A DNA stretch of 62,259 nucleotides from Rhodospirillaceae bacterium (lineage in GTDB: Bacteria; Pseudomonadota; Alphaproteobacteria; UBA8366; Aestuariispiraceae): positions 77,508 through 139,766 of the forward strand of contig PAQY01000018.1 of the NCBI GenBank assembly GCA_002709955.1. Reading direction: 5' to 3'. Below, piece by piece: positions 45,075 through 55,436 of this stretch (within the stretch, counting starts at the first letter, position 1; the number at the start of each line of letters is the position of its first letter). Under the pieces are notes generated by a model. The model did not search any database. It was not told the DNA's origin and was given only the letters and a program-made list of their open reading frames with translations. Both the position numbers and the translations under genes were made by a program.

Positions 45075-45497
45075 ATGCCATCGGACAAACTTACCCAGGC
45101 CCAATTGGATCACATCCTCACGACGGATGCCCCCTTCTCCGCCCATTATGGGTTTGTTGTTGAGGTATTTGATATCGGTACGGCCAGGATCCGGCTGCCC
45201 TATGACACGCGCCATACGCGCCCCGGCGGCACGATCAGCGGCCCGGCCATGTTCGCCCTGGCAGATTTCGGGATGTATGTGGCGGTTATGGGTGCCATTG
45301 GCCCCGTTGCCCTGGCGGTTACCACCAATATGACCATCGATTTCCTGCGCAAACCGGCAGAGCGTGACCTGATCGCAGATGTCAGCCTGATTAAGCTGGG
45401 CAAACGCCTTGCGGTTGGTCGCGTGGAGATCCGGGCAGAGGGCGAAGACGATATCTGTGCCCATGTAACTGGCACCTATTCAATCCCGCCGCGATGA
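45075..45497 (+). CDS. PaaI-like hotdog thioesterase
   Basis: About 140 residues of the thioesterase superfamily (PaaI/YbgC-like hotdog). HTRPGGTISGPAMFALADFGMYVAVMG carries the central helix with the catalytic-type Asp, followed by VTTNMTIDFLRKPAERDLIADV. It probably hydrolyses a small or aromatic acyl-CoA. ATG 45075 has AGGGAT upstream; an in-frame GTG at 45027 is less likely. It is divergent from the ECHDC3-like gene, and both act on acyl-CoA by family. Confidence 0.87.
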   Translation: MPSDKLTQAQLDHILTTDAPFSAHYGFVVEVFDIGTARIRLPYDTRHTRPGGTISGPAMFALADFGMYVAVMGAIGPVALAVTTNMTIDFLRKPAERDLIADVSLIKLGKRLAVGRVEIRAEGEDDICAHVTGTYSIPPR

Positions 45498-45577
45498 TCT
45501 GCATGGGCCAAAATGTGATTTTTTCCGCAAAAACAGTCACTTTTTATGAGGTATTATAATACCGTTAAACTAATCTA

Positions 45578-45607
45578 TTGAAATATAACGATTATTTTTA
45601 ATATAGT
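45578..45607 (+). promoter_or_regulatory. Putative promoter of the rplM-rpsI operon
   Basis: TTGAAA (45578-45583) and TATAGT (45602-45607) are spaced by 18 bp in an AT-rich tract. Transcription would begin near 45614, leaving a leader of about 125 nt before rplM. That leader is GC-rich and foldable. This is inference from consensus similarity. Confidence 0.5.
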
Positions 45608-45741
45608 CCGAAAAACAGGCATTGACGTTCCCCCGGACAGGGGCTATCAACCGCCGTCCCTGACGTGGGTTGGGAAACAGACGAAACGGCCAAGGCAGCG
45701 CCCCATGCGCGACCGGCCCTTAAGAATGGCAGGCAGCAATG

Positions 45742-46206
45742 ATGAAAACTTATTCGATGAAGCCGGCGGAGGTCCAAAAGACCTGGTTCGTCATCGACGC
45801 ACAGGACATGGTCCTGGGCCGTATGGCTTCGGAAATCGCAAAAATTCTGCGTGGCAAGCACAAGGCGGGTTACACCCCCCATGTCGATTGCGGCGACAAT
45901 GTCATCGTCATCAATGCGGAAAAGGTGAAACTCACCGGTCGCAAACTGGCGGACAAGACCTATTACTGGCACACCGGCTATCCGGGCGGGATCAAAAGCC
46001 GCACCGCTGGTCAGTTGCTGGCCGGTCGCTTCCCGGAACGGGTTGTCGAAAAGGCGGTTGAGCGCATGGTGCCACGGGGTCCCTTGGGCCGCGTACAGAT
46101 GAAAAACCTGCGTGTTTATGCCGGGACCGATCACCCGCATGAAGCACAGCAGCCGGTGGTGCTGGATCTTGCAGCCCGTAACCCGAAGAACAAGCGGAGC
46201 CAGTAA
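45742..46206 (+). CDS. rplM: 50S ribosomal protein L13
   Basis: About 154 residues. The N-terminus [20 protein letters not shown] and the blocks [35 protein letters not shown] and [10 protein letters not shown]-like ([17 protein letters not shown]) are diagnostic of L13, which helps start 50S assembly. An ATG immediately before (45739) is an equal start candidate. It is followed by rpsI after 3 bp, the standard bacterial pair. Confidence 0.97.
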   Translation: MKTYSMKPAEVQKTWFVIDAQDMVLGRMASEIAKILRGKHKAGYTPHVDCGDNVIVINAEKVKLTGRKLADKTYYWHTGYPGGIKSRTAGQLLAGRFPERVVEKAVERMVPRGPLGRVQMKNLRVYAGTDHPHEAQQPVVLDLAARNPKNKRSQ

Positions 46207-46209
46207 ATC

Positions 46210-46713
46210 ATGGCCGAAGAACAGCAAACCCTGAACGATCTGTCCCAACTGGGCACCGCCACTGGCGTGACCAGCGCGGCCGTTGCGCAAGCAGCCGCTG
46301 CCCCGGCAGAACCCAAAAAGGACGAATTCGGCCGCGCCTATGCGACCGGTCGTCGTAAGAACGCCATTGCCCGTGTCTGGATCAAACCAGGGTCTGGCAA
46401 GGTCACCGTCAACGGCAAGGATCAGGTCACCTATTTCGGTCGCCCGGTTCTGCGCATGGTGCTGAAGCAGCCTTTTGAAGAAGCCGGTCGCGTGGATCAG
46501 TTCGACGTGATGTGCACCGTTAATGGTGGCGGCCTTTCCGGTCAGGCAGGCGCCCTGCGTCACGGCATCAGCCGCGCGCTGGTCAATTTCGAGCCCGCCC
46601 TGCGCGGCCCGCTGAAAGCCGCAGGCTTCCTGACCCGCGACAGCCGTAAGGTTGAACGTAAGAAATACGGTCGCGCGAAAGCCCGTAAGAGCTTCCAGTT
46701 CTCGAAGCGTTAA
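46210..46713 (+). CDS. rpsI: 30S ribosomal protein S9
   Basis: 167 residues. The C-terminal core (about 38-167) is canonical S9: [37 protein letters not shown] and the terminal [17 protein letters not shown] that reaches the P-site tRNA. An N-terminal extension of about 37 residues rich in Ala/Gln/Thr is common in alphaproteobacteria. It is co-transcribed with rplM and followed by a strong terminator. Confidence 0.97.
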   Translation: MAEEQQTLNDLSQLGTATGVTSAAVAQAAAAPAEPKKDEFGRAYATGRRKNAIARVWIKPGSGKVTVNGKDQVTYFGRPVLRMVLKQPFEEAGRVDQFDVMCTVNGGGLSGQAGALRHGISRALVNFEPALRGPLKAAGFLTRDSRKVERKKYGRAKARKSFQFSKR

Positions 46714-46740
46714 GCGGCGATCTTATCGTACAGAATGGAA

Positions 46741-46773
46741 AGCGGCCTTCCCGAAACGGAAGGCCGCTTTTTT
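46741..46773 (+). terminator. Intrinsic terminator of rplM-rpsI
   Basis: AGCGGCCTTCC (46741-46751) pairs with GGAAGGCCGCT (46758-46768), followed by a run of Ts to 46773. The stem is 11 bp with a 6-nt loop. Confidence 0.95.
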
Positions 46774-46803
46774 GTGTTTGACTGACATTTGACCCAGAAA
46801 CTG

Positions 46804-47922
46804 TTACGCGGCCCGAAACCAGTCTGGTGCTTTATCCTGATGGGTGGCAACCGGCGCTGGTCTTGAATACAGATATCCCTGTGCCAGATCGGCCCCTGTT
46901 TTCTTCAGAAACTCTGCTTCGCCTTGTGTTTCAATGCCTTCGGCGATGACTTTGATGCCTTGATCCTTGGCAATATTGATCAGGTTTCTGACAATCGATT
47001 GCTTGAACATGTCGGTGTCGATATCGCGTATCAGCTCCATATCAAGCTTCACGAAATCCGGGTTGAATGTGTGCAGCAGGTTCAAACCGGACCAGCCAGA
47101 CCCAATGTCGTCCAGGGCGCACATGAACCCGGCGCGGCGATAAAAGTTCAGAATGCCTTTCAAATGATCGATGTCCGTGATGCGTTCGGTTTCGGTGATT
47201 TCAAATACGATGTCAGAGGGCTTTAGCCCAAGGTCATTGATGGCTGCAGCCGTGGTGCGCAGACAATAGGCCGGGTCATAGACGCTGCTGGGATTAAAAT
47301 TTACGAAGATTTTACCCTGATACCCTGCCTTCGCAGCCGTCTCCACCGCCGTTGCCCGCGCGATCAGGTCGATTGAGAACAGGACATCTGCGTCTCCAGC
47401 AACACGAAACACATAATCTGGTGGAATAATCGCACCATTCTGGTCGCGCATCCGCAGCAGGGCTTCCATCCCAAAGGGCGTATCGAGATCCTGAAAATCA
47501 TAGATCGGCTGATACCAGGTTTCGACTTGGCCATCACAGACCTTTTCGATGATCCAGCTTCCTTTGATACGGTTCACAAAAACATCGCCATTGACGACAC
47601 GGCCGATATCTAGGGCACCGGGATCTTTTCCATCGGTCGTCAGAACACGAACATTCTTCAACTCGTGCTGGGTCATATTGCCATACAGAGCCACGACAAA
47701 CGCATTACATTCCGATCCTGAAAGTGTCAGGGAGATGCATCGATCATCAAGCTTTTCCATCTGAATGCCCTTGCGGTCACACAAATTGGTCAATTTATCA
47801 AAACTGTCCTGGGTTGGTACATGGAACCACAGTCGTGTCGTATCAAACACCAATGGGTCCACTTGTTCACAATCCGGACAACGCATCGTTGACATTCCAT
47901 GCTTTTCAAATGCTGTCGTCAT
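46804..47922 (-). CDS. EAL-domain cyclic-di-GMP phosphodiesterase
   Basis: About 372 residues. The C-terminal EAL domain (about 135-360) has its catalytic residues: MEALLRM (EAL), FVNFNPSS (Asn), FEITETE (Glu), ALDDIGSGWSG (double Asp), KLDMELI (Lys), VIAEGIET (Glu) and AQGYLYSRP (Gln). It is therefore predicted to degrade c-di-GMP. The N-terminal ~130 residues form an unknown sensory part that begins with CPDC. No membrane segment is seen. The second ATG (47922) fits AAGAAGG better than 47928. A link to the adhesin downstream in this window is possible but unproven. Confidence 0.9.
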   Translation of the reverse strand: MTTAFEKHGMSTMRCPDCEQVDPLVFDTTRLWFHVPTQDSFDKLTNLCDRKGIQMEKLDDRCISLTLSGSECNAFVVALYGNMTQHELKNVRVLTTDGKDPGALDIGRVVNGDVFVNRIKGSWIIEKVCDGQVETWYQPIYDFQDLDTPFGMEALLRMRDQNGAIIPPDYVFRVAGDADVLFSIDLIARATAVETAAKAGYQGKIFVNFNPSSVYDPAYCLRTTAAAINDLGLKPSDIVFEITETERITDIDHLKGILNFYRRAGFMCALDDIGSGWSGLNLLHTFNPDFVKLDMELIRDIDTDMFKQSIVRNLINIAKDQGIKVIAEGIETQGEAEFLKKTGADLAQGYLYSRPAPVATHQDKAPDWFRAA

Positions 47923-48062
47923 AGTCATATCCTTCTTAAATCAGATAATTTTCAATATCTTACACATTATTACGATAAGGATAGCACAGCGGATCAGGCC
48001 AACCATGCTTTGACAAACACTTGAGCTCACACGCAGGCTCTGGGCTTGAAAGAAATCTACCC

Positions 48063-48968
48063 CTAAGACTTTTCTGCCAAACTGTGGCTAAGGATATCAA
48101 ACACAATCCGTATGCGGCGATTGGTGCGCAACTCCCGATGGGCAACCAGCCAGATCGGCACCTCTATTGGGGCCAGGTCCGGAAAGGCGCGTTCGACCCC
48201 CGCTGCTGTGTCTGCAACTTCCTCCGGGATCACCCCCAGCCCCAGACCATTCTGAACCATGGCCCATGTCACCGATTCATTCTCGCTGGTGATGCAAAAC
48301 GCCCGGTGGTCGGCCAGGGAGGGCATGTTCAGGCCAACCTCCACCAATCGGTCAACCAATATGGTGCGGCGCGGGTACCCGATGAAGGACACCTGTGTCA
48401 GGTCATCCTGTGGGCCGGGCCGACCGATCTGATCCAGATAGGATGTCGCCGCATATAGGCGCATGGGAACATTACGAATGAATTTCGCGATCAGGTCGCC
48501 CTGGGACGGGCGGACATGCCGGATGGCGATATCCGCCTCCCGATATTTCAAGTCCTGCACATTTGTCGACGCGATGATCTCAACCGTAATTCCAGGCGCT
48601 GTCTGGCGCAGCTTTTTCAGGGCCGATGGTAGCAGATGGGCCGCCAGACCATCGGTGGCCGTGATACAGACATGCCCTTCAACGCTTTGGGCATGACCAG
48701 TGGCGGTCAGGGAAATTTGTGTCGCCGCCTCCCCCATCGCCTGTACATGGTCCAATAATTCGCGACCCGATGCCGTTAAGGTCAAGCGGCGGCCTGTCCG
48801 CTCAAACAGGGCCACATCAAAATGCTGCTCCAGCGCTGCGACCTGTCGGCCCAATGTCGGCTGGGTCAGGCCAAGTGCTCGACTGGCCGCAGAAAATGAC
48901 CCCTCCTGCGCCGTCACCAGAAAGGCCCTGGCCAGGTTCCAGTCGAATGTGATGGATGTCCATTTCAT
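48063..48968 (-). CDS. LysR-type transcriptional regulator
   Basis: About 301 residues. The N-terminal helix-turn-helix is clear (FSAASRALGLTQPTLGRQVAALE), and the effector domain starts near GHVCITATDGLAAHLLPSAL. It is of the CrgA/AaeR-like subgroup by style. It is divergent from the NnrU-family gene at 49070 across a 101-bp gap with a short palindrome (ATGCATAGCAT at about 48975), so it may regulate that gene or itself. An in-frame ATG lies 12 bp upstream. Confidence 0.9.
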   Translation of the reverse strand: MKWTSITFDWNLARAFLVTAQEGSFSAASRALGLTQPTLGRQVAALEQHFDVALFERTGRRLTLTASGRELLDHVQAMGEAATQISLTATGHAQSVEGHVCITATDGLAAHLLPSALKKLRQTAPGITVEIIASTNVQDLKYREADIAIRHVRPSQGDLIAKFIRNVPMRLYAATSYLDQIGRPGPQDDLTQVSFIGYPRRTILVDRLVEVGLNMPSLADHRAFCITSENESVTWAMVQNGLGLGVIPEEVADTAAGVERAFPDLAPIEVPIWLVAHRELRTNRRIRIVFDILSHSLAEKS

Positions 48969-49069
48969 ACATTTATGCATAGCATATAAACAGAATACGG
49001 CAATTCCCTATATAATTTGCATGATTTATACCCAGCCCTATTGACGATAACTGTGAGGGGCGTTGCGAA

Positions 49070-49642
49070 ATGGTTTGGCTGATAACCAGTATGGCTCTGT
49101 GGATCGTGGCACATTTGTATCAGCGGGTGCTGCCCACCCACCGGGCGGCCCTGATGGATCGCTGGGGAACCAAACGGGTGAAGATCACCCTCACCCTGGT
49201 CATAGCGATCAGCGTTATTCTGATGATCATCGGCTATCTGCGGGCCGACACGGTTTATCTTTACGCCCTGCCGGTCTGGGTCTGGCATGTGAACAATGTC
49301 CTGATGCTGATCGCGCTGTTTCTGATGGAAATTGGCAGGGTGCGCGGTGTCATGCGCAGCAAAATCCGCCATCCGATGCTGGTCGCCATCATTCTATGGT
49401 CAATCGCCCATCTGCTGGTGAATGGCGATCTGCCCTCCGTCATTCTGTTCGGCGGCATGGGGCTGTGGGCGATCGTTCAAATAGCCCTGATCAACAAGGC
49501 GTTAGGCCCCTGGCACCGCCCCGACCGCGGGAAATGGCGCAATGATCTTAAAATCCTGGGCGTCGCCATCATCCTCTATGGCGTGGTCGCGGGCATTCAC
49601 TATGGTTTGGGGCCCCCGGTCATCGCCCTGTTATGGACATAA
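49070..49642 (+). CDS. NnrU-family membrane protein
   Basis: 190 residues with about six membrane helices (TLTLVIAISVILMIIGYL, VWVWHVNNVLMLIALFLME, PMLVAIILWSIAHLLV, VILFGGMGLWAIVQIALI and others). This matches the NnrU family, named for a link to nitrite and NO reduction in some alphaproteobacteria and related to the NDR isomerase fold. No denitrification gene is in the window, so that role is not supported here. The gene lies 157 bp before alaS. Confidence 0.85.
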   Translation: MVWLITSMALWIVAHLYQRVLPTHRAALMDRWGTKRVKITLTLVIAISVILMIIGYLRADTVYLYALPVWVWHVNNVLMLIALFLMEIGRVRGVMRSKIRHPMLVAIILWSIAHLLVNGDLPSVILFGGMGLWAIVQIALINKALGPWHRPDRGKWRNDLKILGVAIILYGVVAGIHYGLGPPVIALLWT

Positions 49643-49760
49643 AGCGGGGCCCCCTGCCGAACCATCAACAGGATACAGATTTCCAGAAACCCAAGCCATC
49701 GACTGGACAAGTATGGGTTGGAAGGCTACTTACTCTGGCCCATATAAGGAAAGCCCATCT

Positions 49761-49786
49761 AACGGTCGGAACCGTTTGTTTTCTTG
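49761..49786 (+). terminator. Stem-loop with U-rich tail upstream of alaS
   Basis: AACGGT, loop CGGA... ACCGTT is followed by TGTTTTCTT. It looks like a short intrinsic terminator placed directly before the alaS ribosome binding site (GAGGA at 49786-49790). It could end nnrU transcription or act as an attenuator of alaS. Confidence 0.45.
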
Positions 49787-49799
49787 AGGATTGATAACC

Positions 49800-52454
49800 A
49801 TGGCAAGTGCCAATGACATTCGCGCAAAGTTTCTGGACTATTTCGGCCAGAACGACCATCGCATCATCGACAGCTCGCCCCTGGTGCCGCTGAACGATCC
49901 GACATTGATGTTCACCAATGCCGGTATGGTGCAGTTCAAGAATGTCTTCACCGGCCAGGAACATCGCGACTATGTGCGCGCCACGACATCCCAGAAATGC
50001 GTGCGCGCCGGTGGCAAGCATAACGATCTGGAAAATGTTGGCTATACCGCGCGCCACCACACCTTCTTTGAGATGCTGGGCAATTTCTCCTTTGGGGACT
50101 ATTTTAAGGATACCGCAATCGAGCTGGCCTGGAACCTGGTGACCCGGGAATATGGCCTGCCGAAGGACAAGCTGCTGGTCACCGTCTATTCAGAAGACGA
50201 TCAGGCCTTTGATCTGTGGAAGAAAATCGCTGGCCTGCCCGAAAGCCGGATCATCCGCATCCCGACATCGGATAATTTCTGGCAAATGGGCGATACCGGC
50301 CCCTGTGGCCCCTGCTCTGAAATCTTCTTTGACCATGGCGATAAGATTCCAGGCGGCCCTCCCGGCAGCCCGGACGAAGACGGCGACCGGTTCATTGAGA
50401 TCTGGAATCTGGTCTTCATGCAGTATGAGCAGATCGAGCCCGGCAACCGGATCTCACTGCCCAAACCCTCCATCGATACCGGCATGGGGCTGGAGCGGAT
50501 CGCCGCCGTGCTGCAGGGCAAGCACAACAATTACGACATCGATCTGATGCGCGCCATCATCCTGGCCGTGGCAGAAGCGACAGGCGTCGATCCCGATGGA
50601 CCGCAAAGCGCAAGCCACAAGGTGATCGCAGACCATCTGCGCGCCTCCTCCTTCCTGATCGCCGATGGCGTGCTGCCGTCCAATGAAGGGCGCGGCTATG
50701 TGCTGCGCCGGATCATGCGCCGTGGGATGCGCCACGCCCATATGCTGGGCGCGCAAGAGCCACTGATGCATCGCCTGGTCCCGGTTCTGGTCAAACAAAT
50801 GGGCGGGCATTTTGAAGAATTGCGCCGTGCAGAGGCCTTGATTACAGAAACACTAAAACTTGAAGAATCGCGTTTTAAGAATACGTTAGATCGCGGACTT
50901 AAACTTCTTGATGAAGAATTGGCAGATGTTCCGGAACAGGGCGAACTGTCCGGTCGTGTGGCCTTTACCCTGTATGACACCTATGGATTCCCGCTGGACC
51001 TGACCAAGGACATTCTGCGCGGTCAGGGCCGCAGCGTGGACGAGGCGGAATATACCGCCGCCATGGAAGAACAGAAGGCCAAGGCCCGCAAGGCCTGGTC
51101 CGGGTCTGGCGATGCCGCAACCGAAAGCGTCTGGTTCGACCTGCGCGACCAATTGGGGGCCACAGAATTCTTCGGCTATGAAACAGAAAAGGCCGAGGGT
51201 GTGGTCACCGCCCTGGTCAAGGATGGCAAACCCGTCGATACCCTGAAACAGGGCGATCAAGCGATCCTGATTGCCAATCAAACCCCGTTCTATGGCGAAA
51301 GCGGCGGCCAGATGGGCGATCAGGGAATCCTGAAAACCGCAGATGGCGCCGTCTTCACCGTAACCGATACCCAGAAGAAGCTGGGCGACATGGTGCTGCA
51401 TATCGGCACCCTGACCGAAGGCAGCCTGCGCCGGGGGGAGGCCCTTGAACTGCTGGTCGATGGACAGCGCCGCTCCAAGTTGCGTGCCAACCATTCTGTG
51501 ACCCATTTGGCCCATGAGGCATTGCGCCAGGTTCTGGGCGATCATGTGACCCAAAAGGGCTCTCAGGTGAATGCCGATGCGATGCGCTTCGATTTTGCCC
51601 ATCCAAAGGGCTTGAGCCTGGAGGAGATTGATCAGGTTGAACGTCTGGTCAATGCCCAGATCCGCATGAATGCGCCCGTCACCACCCGCCTGATGACACC
51701 GGACGAGGCCATCAAGGCCGGTGCCCTTGCCCTATTTGGGGAGAAATATGGTGAAGAAGTCCGCGTCGTTTCCATGGGCGCGCCCAAGGGCGATGCATCA
51801 GGCCATGTCTATTCAACTGAATTGTGCGGCGGCACCCATGTGCGACGCACCGGGGATATCGCGCTGTTCAAGATCATCAGCGAAAGCGCGGTTGCTTCTG
51901 GTGTGCGACGCATTGAATGCCTGACCGGGCAAGCTGCGCTGGACTATCTGGCGACCCAGGAAGCCCGCGTGAAAACCATCGCTGCCCAGATGAAGGTCAG
52001 CCCCGCTGATGTGACGGACCGGATTGTCAGCCTGATGGAAGAACGCAAACGGTTGGAACGGGAAGTTTCCGACCTGACCCGCAAGCTGGCCGCTGGTGGG
52101 GGCGGCAGTGGTGCCCCTCAGGAAGCCAAGGAAATCGCTGGCATCAAATTCGCCAGCCGGGTTCTGGACGGGGTCTCCCCTAAAGAACTGAAACCCCTGG
52201 CCGATCAGTTGAAAACGCAATTAGGCTCTGGGATTGTGGCGGTGATCGCGGTCAATGACGGCAAGGCTTCTCTGGTGGTTGGTGTTACCGATGACCTGAC
52301 CCAGCGCTTTGATGCGGTGTCCCTGGTGCGTGCCGGGGCCGAGGCTATGGGCGGCAAAGGCGGCGGTGGACGCCCCGACATGGCGCAGGCCGGGGGCCCC
52401 GATGGGGCGGCTGCAGCAACGGCGGTTGCCGCGATTGAGGCCGCACTGGGATAG
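49800..52454 (+). CDS. alaS: Alanyl-tRNA synthetase
   Basis: 884 residues. The class II catalytic domain has [16 protein letters not shown] and [19 protein letters not shown]. The editing domain has the zinc motif HSVTH and [13 protein letters not shown]. The C-terminal oligomerisation part is Gly-rich. It charges tRNA-Ala and edits mischarged Ser/Gly. ATG 49800 follows GAGGA; a TTG nine bases earlier is unlikely. A separate AlaX editing protein is encoded at 1054. Confidence 0.97.
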   Translation: MASANDIRAKFLDYFGQNDHRIIDSSPLVPLNDPTLMFTNAGMVQFKNVFTGQEHRDYVRATTSQKCVRAGGKHNDLENVGYTARHHTFFEMLGNFSFGDYFKDTAIELAWNLVTREYGLPKDKLLVTVYSEDDQAFDLWKKIAGLPESRIIRIPTSDNFWQMGDTGPCGPCSEIFFDHGDKIPGGPPGSPDEDGDRFIEIWNLVFMQYEQIEPGNRISLPKPSIDTGMGLERIAAVLQGKHNNYDIDLMRAIILAVAEATGVDPDGPQSASHKVIADHLRASSFLIADGVLPSNEGRGYVLRRIMRRGMRHAHMLGAQEPLMHRLVPVLVKQMGGHFEELRRAEALITETLKLEESRFKNTLDRGLKLLDEELADVPEQGELSGRVAFTLYDTYGFPLDLTKDILRGQGRSVDEAEYTAAMEEQKAKARKAWSGSGDAATESVWFDLRDQLGATEFFGYETEKAEGVVTALVKDGKPVDTLKQGDQAILIANQTPFYGESGGQMGDQGILKTADGAVFTVTDTQKKLGDMVLHIGTLTEGSLRRGEALELLVDGQRRSKLRANHSVTHLAHEALRQVLGDHVTQKGSQVNADAMRFDFAHPKGLSLEEIDQVERLVNAQIRMNAPVTTRLMTPDEAIKAGALALFGEKYGEEVRVVSMGAPKGDASGHVYSTELCGGTHVRRTGDIALFKIISESAVASGVRRIECLTGQAALDYLATQEARVKTIAAQMKVSPADVTDRIVSLMEERKRLEREVSDLTRKLAAGGGGSGAPQEAKEIAGIKFASRVLDGVSPKELKPLADQLKTQLGSGIVAVIAVNDGKASLVVGVTDDLTQRFDAVSLVRAGAEAMGGKGGGGRPDMAQAGGPDGAAAATAVAAIEAALG

Positions 52455-52480
52455 GTGCTTCCGATTTTCTGCTTTATGGC

Positions 52481-52687
52481 TTATTCCAACAGGCACAATG
52501 CGCCATAACAGGCACCAAATCCGAATCGGAAAACGGCATAGAGCAGGATGTCGAGGATCAGCATCGCCCCCAGAAACAGGACCACGGCCCGCCAGGTGAT
52601 GCGTATGCGCCCTTTGCCCCGGCGCGGTTGCTGTGTTGGACCGGGGGCAGCATGTCCCGCCAGTTTCTTTCGCTTCTGTTCACCCAT
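52481..52687 (-). CDS. Small single-pass membrane protein
   Basis: 68 residues with a basic N-terminal half (GEQKRKKLAGH, QQPRRGKGRIRITW) and one transmembrane helix (AVVLFLGAMLILDILLYAVF). AAGGGA precedes ATG 52687 at good spacing. A longer frame on this strand extends upstream but only mirrors the opposite FemAB-like gene. No family is recognised. It converges on alaS and is divergent from the FemAB-like gene. Confidence 0.7.
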   Translation of the reverse strand: MGEQKRKKLAGHAAPGPTQQPRRGKGRIRITWRAVVLFLGAMLILDILLYAVFRFGFGACYGALCLLE

Positions 52688-52714
52688 ACCCCATTCCCTT
52701 CCGTAGATGGCTAG

Positions 52715-53638
52715 ATGAGCACGATCCAACTGGATTGGGAAAGCCCCGATGAAGAGACATGGCGTCACAGGATCACGGCCTGTGGCCGCAGCACCGCCTT
52801 TCAAAGCTGGTCCTGGGGCTCTGCCAGCGTTGCAGTGGGGGATGCCGATGGGCTGCACCGCGCCTATATCCTCAAGAAAGGTCGACCTGTTGGCCTTGTG
52901 CAGGTCTTTGAGCAGAAACGGCTGGGCCTGTTCACCCTGGGTCAAGTCTTGCGCGGCCCCTTGTTTTTCCACCCTGTTATGCCAGAAGACCGCATTGCGG
53001 CCCTGCTGGCCGTGCGATCATATTACCCATTGGGCCGCCTGAAGCGCCTGTCTGTATTGCCGGAGTTACCTCATGGACCGGCAACACTGGCCCTGCTGAG
53101 AGAGGCTACATTTCACAATGTCCTGGCCGCCTATGAGACCGCCTGGCTGGATCTGAAACAGCCTTTAGACACACTACGCGCACAGTTGCGCCAGAATTTC
53201 CGAAACCAATTGCGCCGCGCCGAAGCACACGACACGCGCTGTGCGATAGAAGAGGACCCAAGGCCCCTTCTCGCCCGCTATGATGCGCATCGGGCCAAAA
53301 TGGGGTATTCGGGACCCAGCGGCGCGATGCTGTCCAGCATGCCTGCCCAGGACGGCCTGTGCCTTCAGGCCTATGATCCGGATGATCAGCTGCTGGCGGG
53401 GGTATTTTTTGTCCTGCATGGGACGGCGGCTACCTATCAGGTAGGCTGGACATCGCCTCAGGGCCGTGCCTGCCATGCCCATAATCTGCTGTTGTGGCGC
53501 GCCCTGCCCGCCCTAGTCGATCATGGCATCCGGCATCTGGATCTTGGGGGCCTGAATTGGGACAAAGCCCCCGGCGTTGCCCATTTTAAGGCTGGTCTGG
53601 GGGGGGAGAGCTTTTCCCTGCCCGGTACTTTCGTGTAA
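52715..53638 (+). CDS. FemAB/GNAT-like acyltransferase
   Basis: 307 residues of the BioF2/FemAB-like double-GNAT fold. [38 protein letters not shown] (basic helix) and [27 protein letters not shown] near the C-terminus are typical of proteins that add amino acids to peptidoglycan or transfer acyl groups in envelope biogenesis. The actual substrate is unknown. It is followed by hisI after 35 bp, but no functional link is evident. Confidence 0.8.
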   Translation: MSTIQLDWESPDEETWRHRITACGRSTAFQSWSWGSASVAVGDADGLHRAYILKKGRPVGLVQVFEQKRLGLFTLGQVLRGPLFFHPVMPEDRIAALLAVRSYYPLGRLKRLSVLPELPHGPATLALLREATFHNVLAAYETAWLDLKQPLDTLRAQLRQNFRNQLRRAEAHDTRCAIEEDPRPLLARYDAHRAKMGYSGPSGAMLSSMPAQDGLCLQAYDPDDQLLAGVFFVLHGTAATYQVGWTSPQGRACHAHNLLLWRALPALVDHGIRHLDLGGLNWDKAPGVAHFKAGLGGESFSLPGTFV

Positions 53639-53673
53639 ACAAGACCTTCCCAATCCTGTTGGAGACCCAAACC

Positions 53674-54081
53674 ATGTCCTTCCCCGACCCGGCCAGACTG
53701 AGCAAGGTAGAGCTTGAAACCGGCAGCCGCCTGGCCCCGAAATTTGATGCCAATGGCCTGATTGTGGTGATCACCGTCCATGCCGATACCGGCGAGGCAC
53801 TAATGGTCGCCTATATGAATGCTCAGGCGCTAGAACGCACCCTGACAACGGGAGAGGCGCATTACTGGTCCCGCAGCCGACAGGAGCTCTGGCACAAGGG
53901 CGCAACATCCGGACAGGTGCAGAAACTCATCGAATTGCGGGTCGATTGCGATCAGGACGCCATCCTGTTGCGCGTATTGCCCCAGGGCGATGGCGGATGC
54001 TGTCATGTTGGCTATCGCAGTTGCTTCTACCGCAGCGCCGCATCAGACGGCACATTGACAACAATTGATACCAAGCTGTGA
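53674..54081 (+). CDS. hisI: Phosphoribosyl-AMP cyclohydrolase
   Basis: About 135 residues. It catalyses the third step of histidine synthesis, opening the purine ring of PR-AMP. Diagnostic segments are [37 protein letters not shown] and [12 protein letters not shown]; the zinc cysteines lie in VDCDQD and [13 protein letters not shown]. There is no HisE domain, as usual in alphaproteobacteria. ATG 53674 with TTGGAG upstream is preferred to an in-frame TTG at 53659. Confidence 0.96.
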   Translation: MSFPDPARLSKVELETGSRLAPKFDANGLIVVITVHADTGEALMVAYMNAQALERTLTTGEAHYWSRSRQELWHKGATSGQVQKLIELRVDCDQDAILLRVLPQGDGGCCHVGYRSCFYRSAASDGTLTTIDTKL

Positions 54082-54084
54082 TCG

Positions 54085-55308
54085 TTATTCCGCCGCCGCT
54101 GGCGTCATTTTAGGGGCCGCTGGCGTTTCTTCATCCGGCAGCCGTGGCAACAGCAGGGCGACCAGCATGACCAGCACGGCTAGAATGCTATAGGCCAACA
54201 GCAGATCCGTAAACTCACCGGTCGAATGGCGCACTTGTGTGATCAGATACAGGCCCACTGGCCCTGCGCCAAAGGACACCACGAATTTCGCCCCAAAGAC
54301 CAGCCCTTGATGATTGGCCGGCGCAAAGCGTGACAGCATCATGTTTTCCGCGGGCAGAATGGCCGTGCCCGCCATGGCCAGCAGGATTGCCGCCAGCCCC
54401 AGCGGAATGCCGGAATATTCCGCCAGAACAAACAACAGGGGCGCTTGCAGCAACCACAACAGCACATAGACCCGTTTCAGGCTATAGCGGTCTGCCAGAA
54501 CCCCGCCGACCAGTTGCATCGTTGCTCCAATGCCATAAACGACCCCAACTGCCGTCCCGACCAGACCGATCTGACCGGACAACAGGTCCACCATGCGCTC
54601 TTCAAACAGCTTGGGCATAATGTTCTGCACGGTGTTATAAATCAGCCCCAACATGCACATTGGGATCATCATCAGGGCGACGGCTTTCAAATTCCCCGCT
54701 GCGCTGGCTTTGCTGGTGCGGTTCGCGGCAACCTTTGCCCCTTCTGCAATCCAACCGGTGCGCAGGGCAAAGAACATCGCAATGCCAATCGACAGGCAGA
54801 TCACCCCTGGAATGACAAAGGCACCGCGCCAGCCAAAGATTTCAATGATCCAGCCGGTCAGCATCGCGGCCCCGGCGGCCCCCATGCCGCCAAATATACC
54901 ATTGAAGGCCAACCGCATGCCGGTCTTGCCCTCGCTGGTCTTAATCACCCAGGGAATGCCGACCGGGTGATAAATAGCACCAAACAGGCCCAGCCCGCCC
55001 AGAAAGATCATCAGGGCTGTTTGCGTCTCGACAAAGCCACACAAGATCGTCGACAAGCCCATGCCCAGAAACATCACCACCAGCATGCCCGGGCTGGACC
55101 AACGATCCGCCAACCGCCCCGCCGGTAGGGCACAGAACCCGATCAACATGGCGGCTGGAAACCAAAGCTGCATCAGCGCCTCATAAGGCGTCTGCCAATC
55201 CCGCTCAATCGCCAGAACGATGGTGAAATACATCGCGGCGAAATAGTGAAACAGAAAATGCCCGGCATTGGAAAAACCCGCAGCCAGCTTTGGGGAGGGT
55301 GTCGACAT
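54085..55308 (-). CDS. MFS transporter
   Basis: About 407 residues with 12 predicted helices. The loop 2-3 signature is visible as CALPAGRLADRWSS, repeated in the second half as LVGGVLADRYSLKRVYVLLW. Helices such as AMLIGFCALPAG and ILAVLVMLVALLLPRL are strongly hydrophobic. The substrate is unknown. The start ATG 55308 lacks a clear ribosome binding site. It converges on hisI with a 3-bp gap. A long repeat-filled gap lies upstream. Confidence 0.88.
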   Translation of the reverse strand: MSTPSPKLAAGFSNAGHFLFHYFAAMYFTIVLAIERDWQTPYEALMQLWFPAAMLIGFCALPAGRLADRWSSPGMLVVMFLGMGLSTILCGFVETQTALMIFLGGLGLFGAIYHPVGIPWVIKTSEGKTGMRLAFNGIFGGMGAAGAAMLTGWIIEIFGWRGAFVIPGVICLSIGIAMFFALRTGWIAEGAKVAANRTSKASAAGNLKAVALMMIPMCMLGLIYNTVQNIMPKLFEERMVDLLSGQIGLVGTAVGVVYGIGATMQLVGGVLADRYSLKRVYVLLWLLQAPLLFVLAEYSGIPLGLAAILLAMAGTAILPAENMMLSRFAPANHQGLVFGAKFVVSFGAGPVGLYLITQVRHSTGEFTDLLLAYSILAVLVMLVALLLPRLPDEETPAAPKMTPAAAE

Positions 55309-55436
55309 ACCGAAATCCAACGAATTTCAAGAGAATACGATCATCGCATCATTCCCAAATTCGCTCAACCATAAGGACCTGCACAAAACCTATGAAATCC
55401 CAGACCAGATTGCCCCTACGCACCATTCACACCCGC

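Noticed and set aside
45598-46563. 321-codon open frame on the minus strand
   Set aside because: It covers rplM and rpsI in reverse; the ribosomal proteins are unambiguous.
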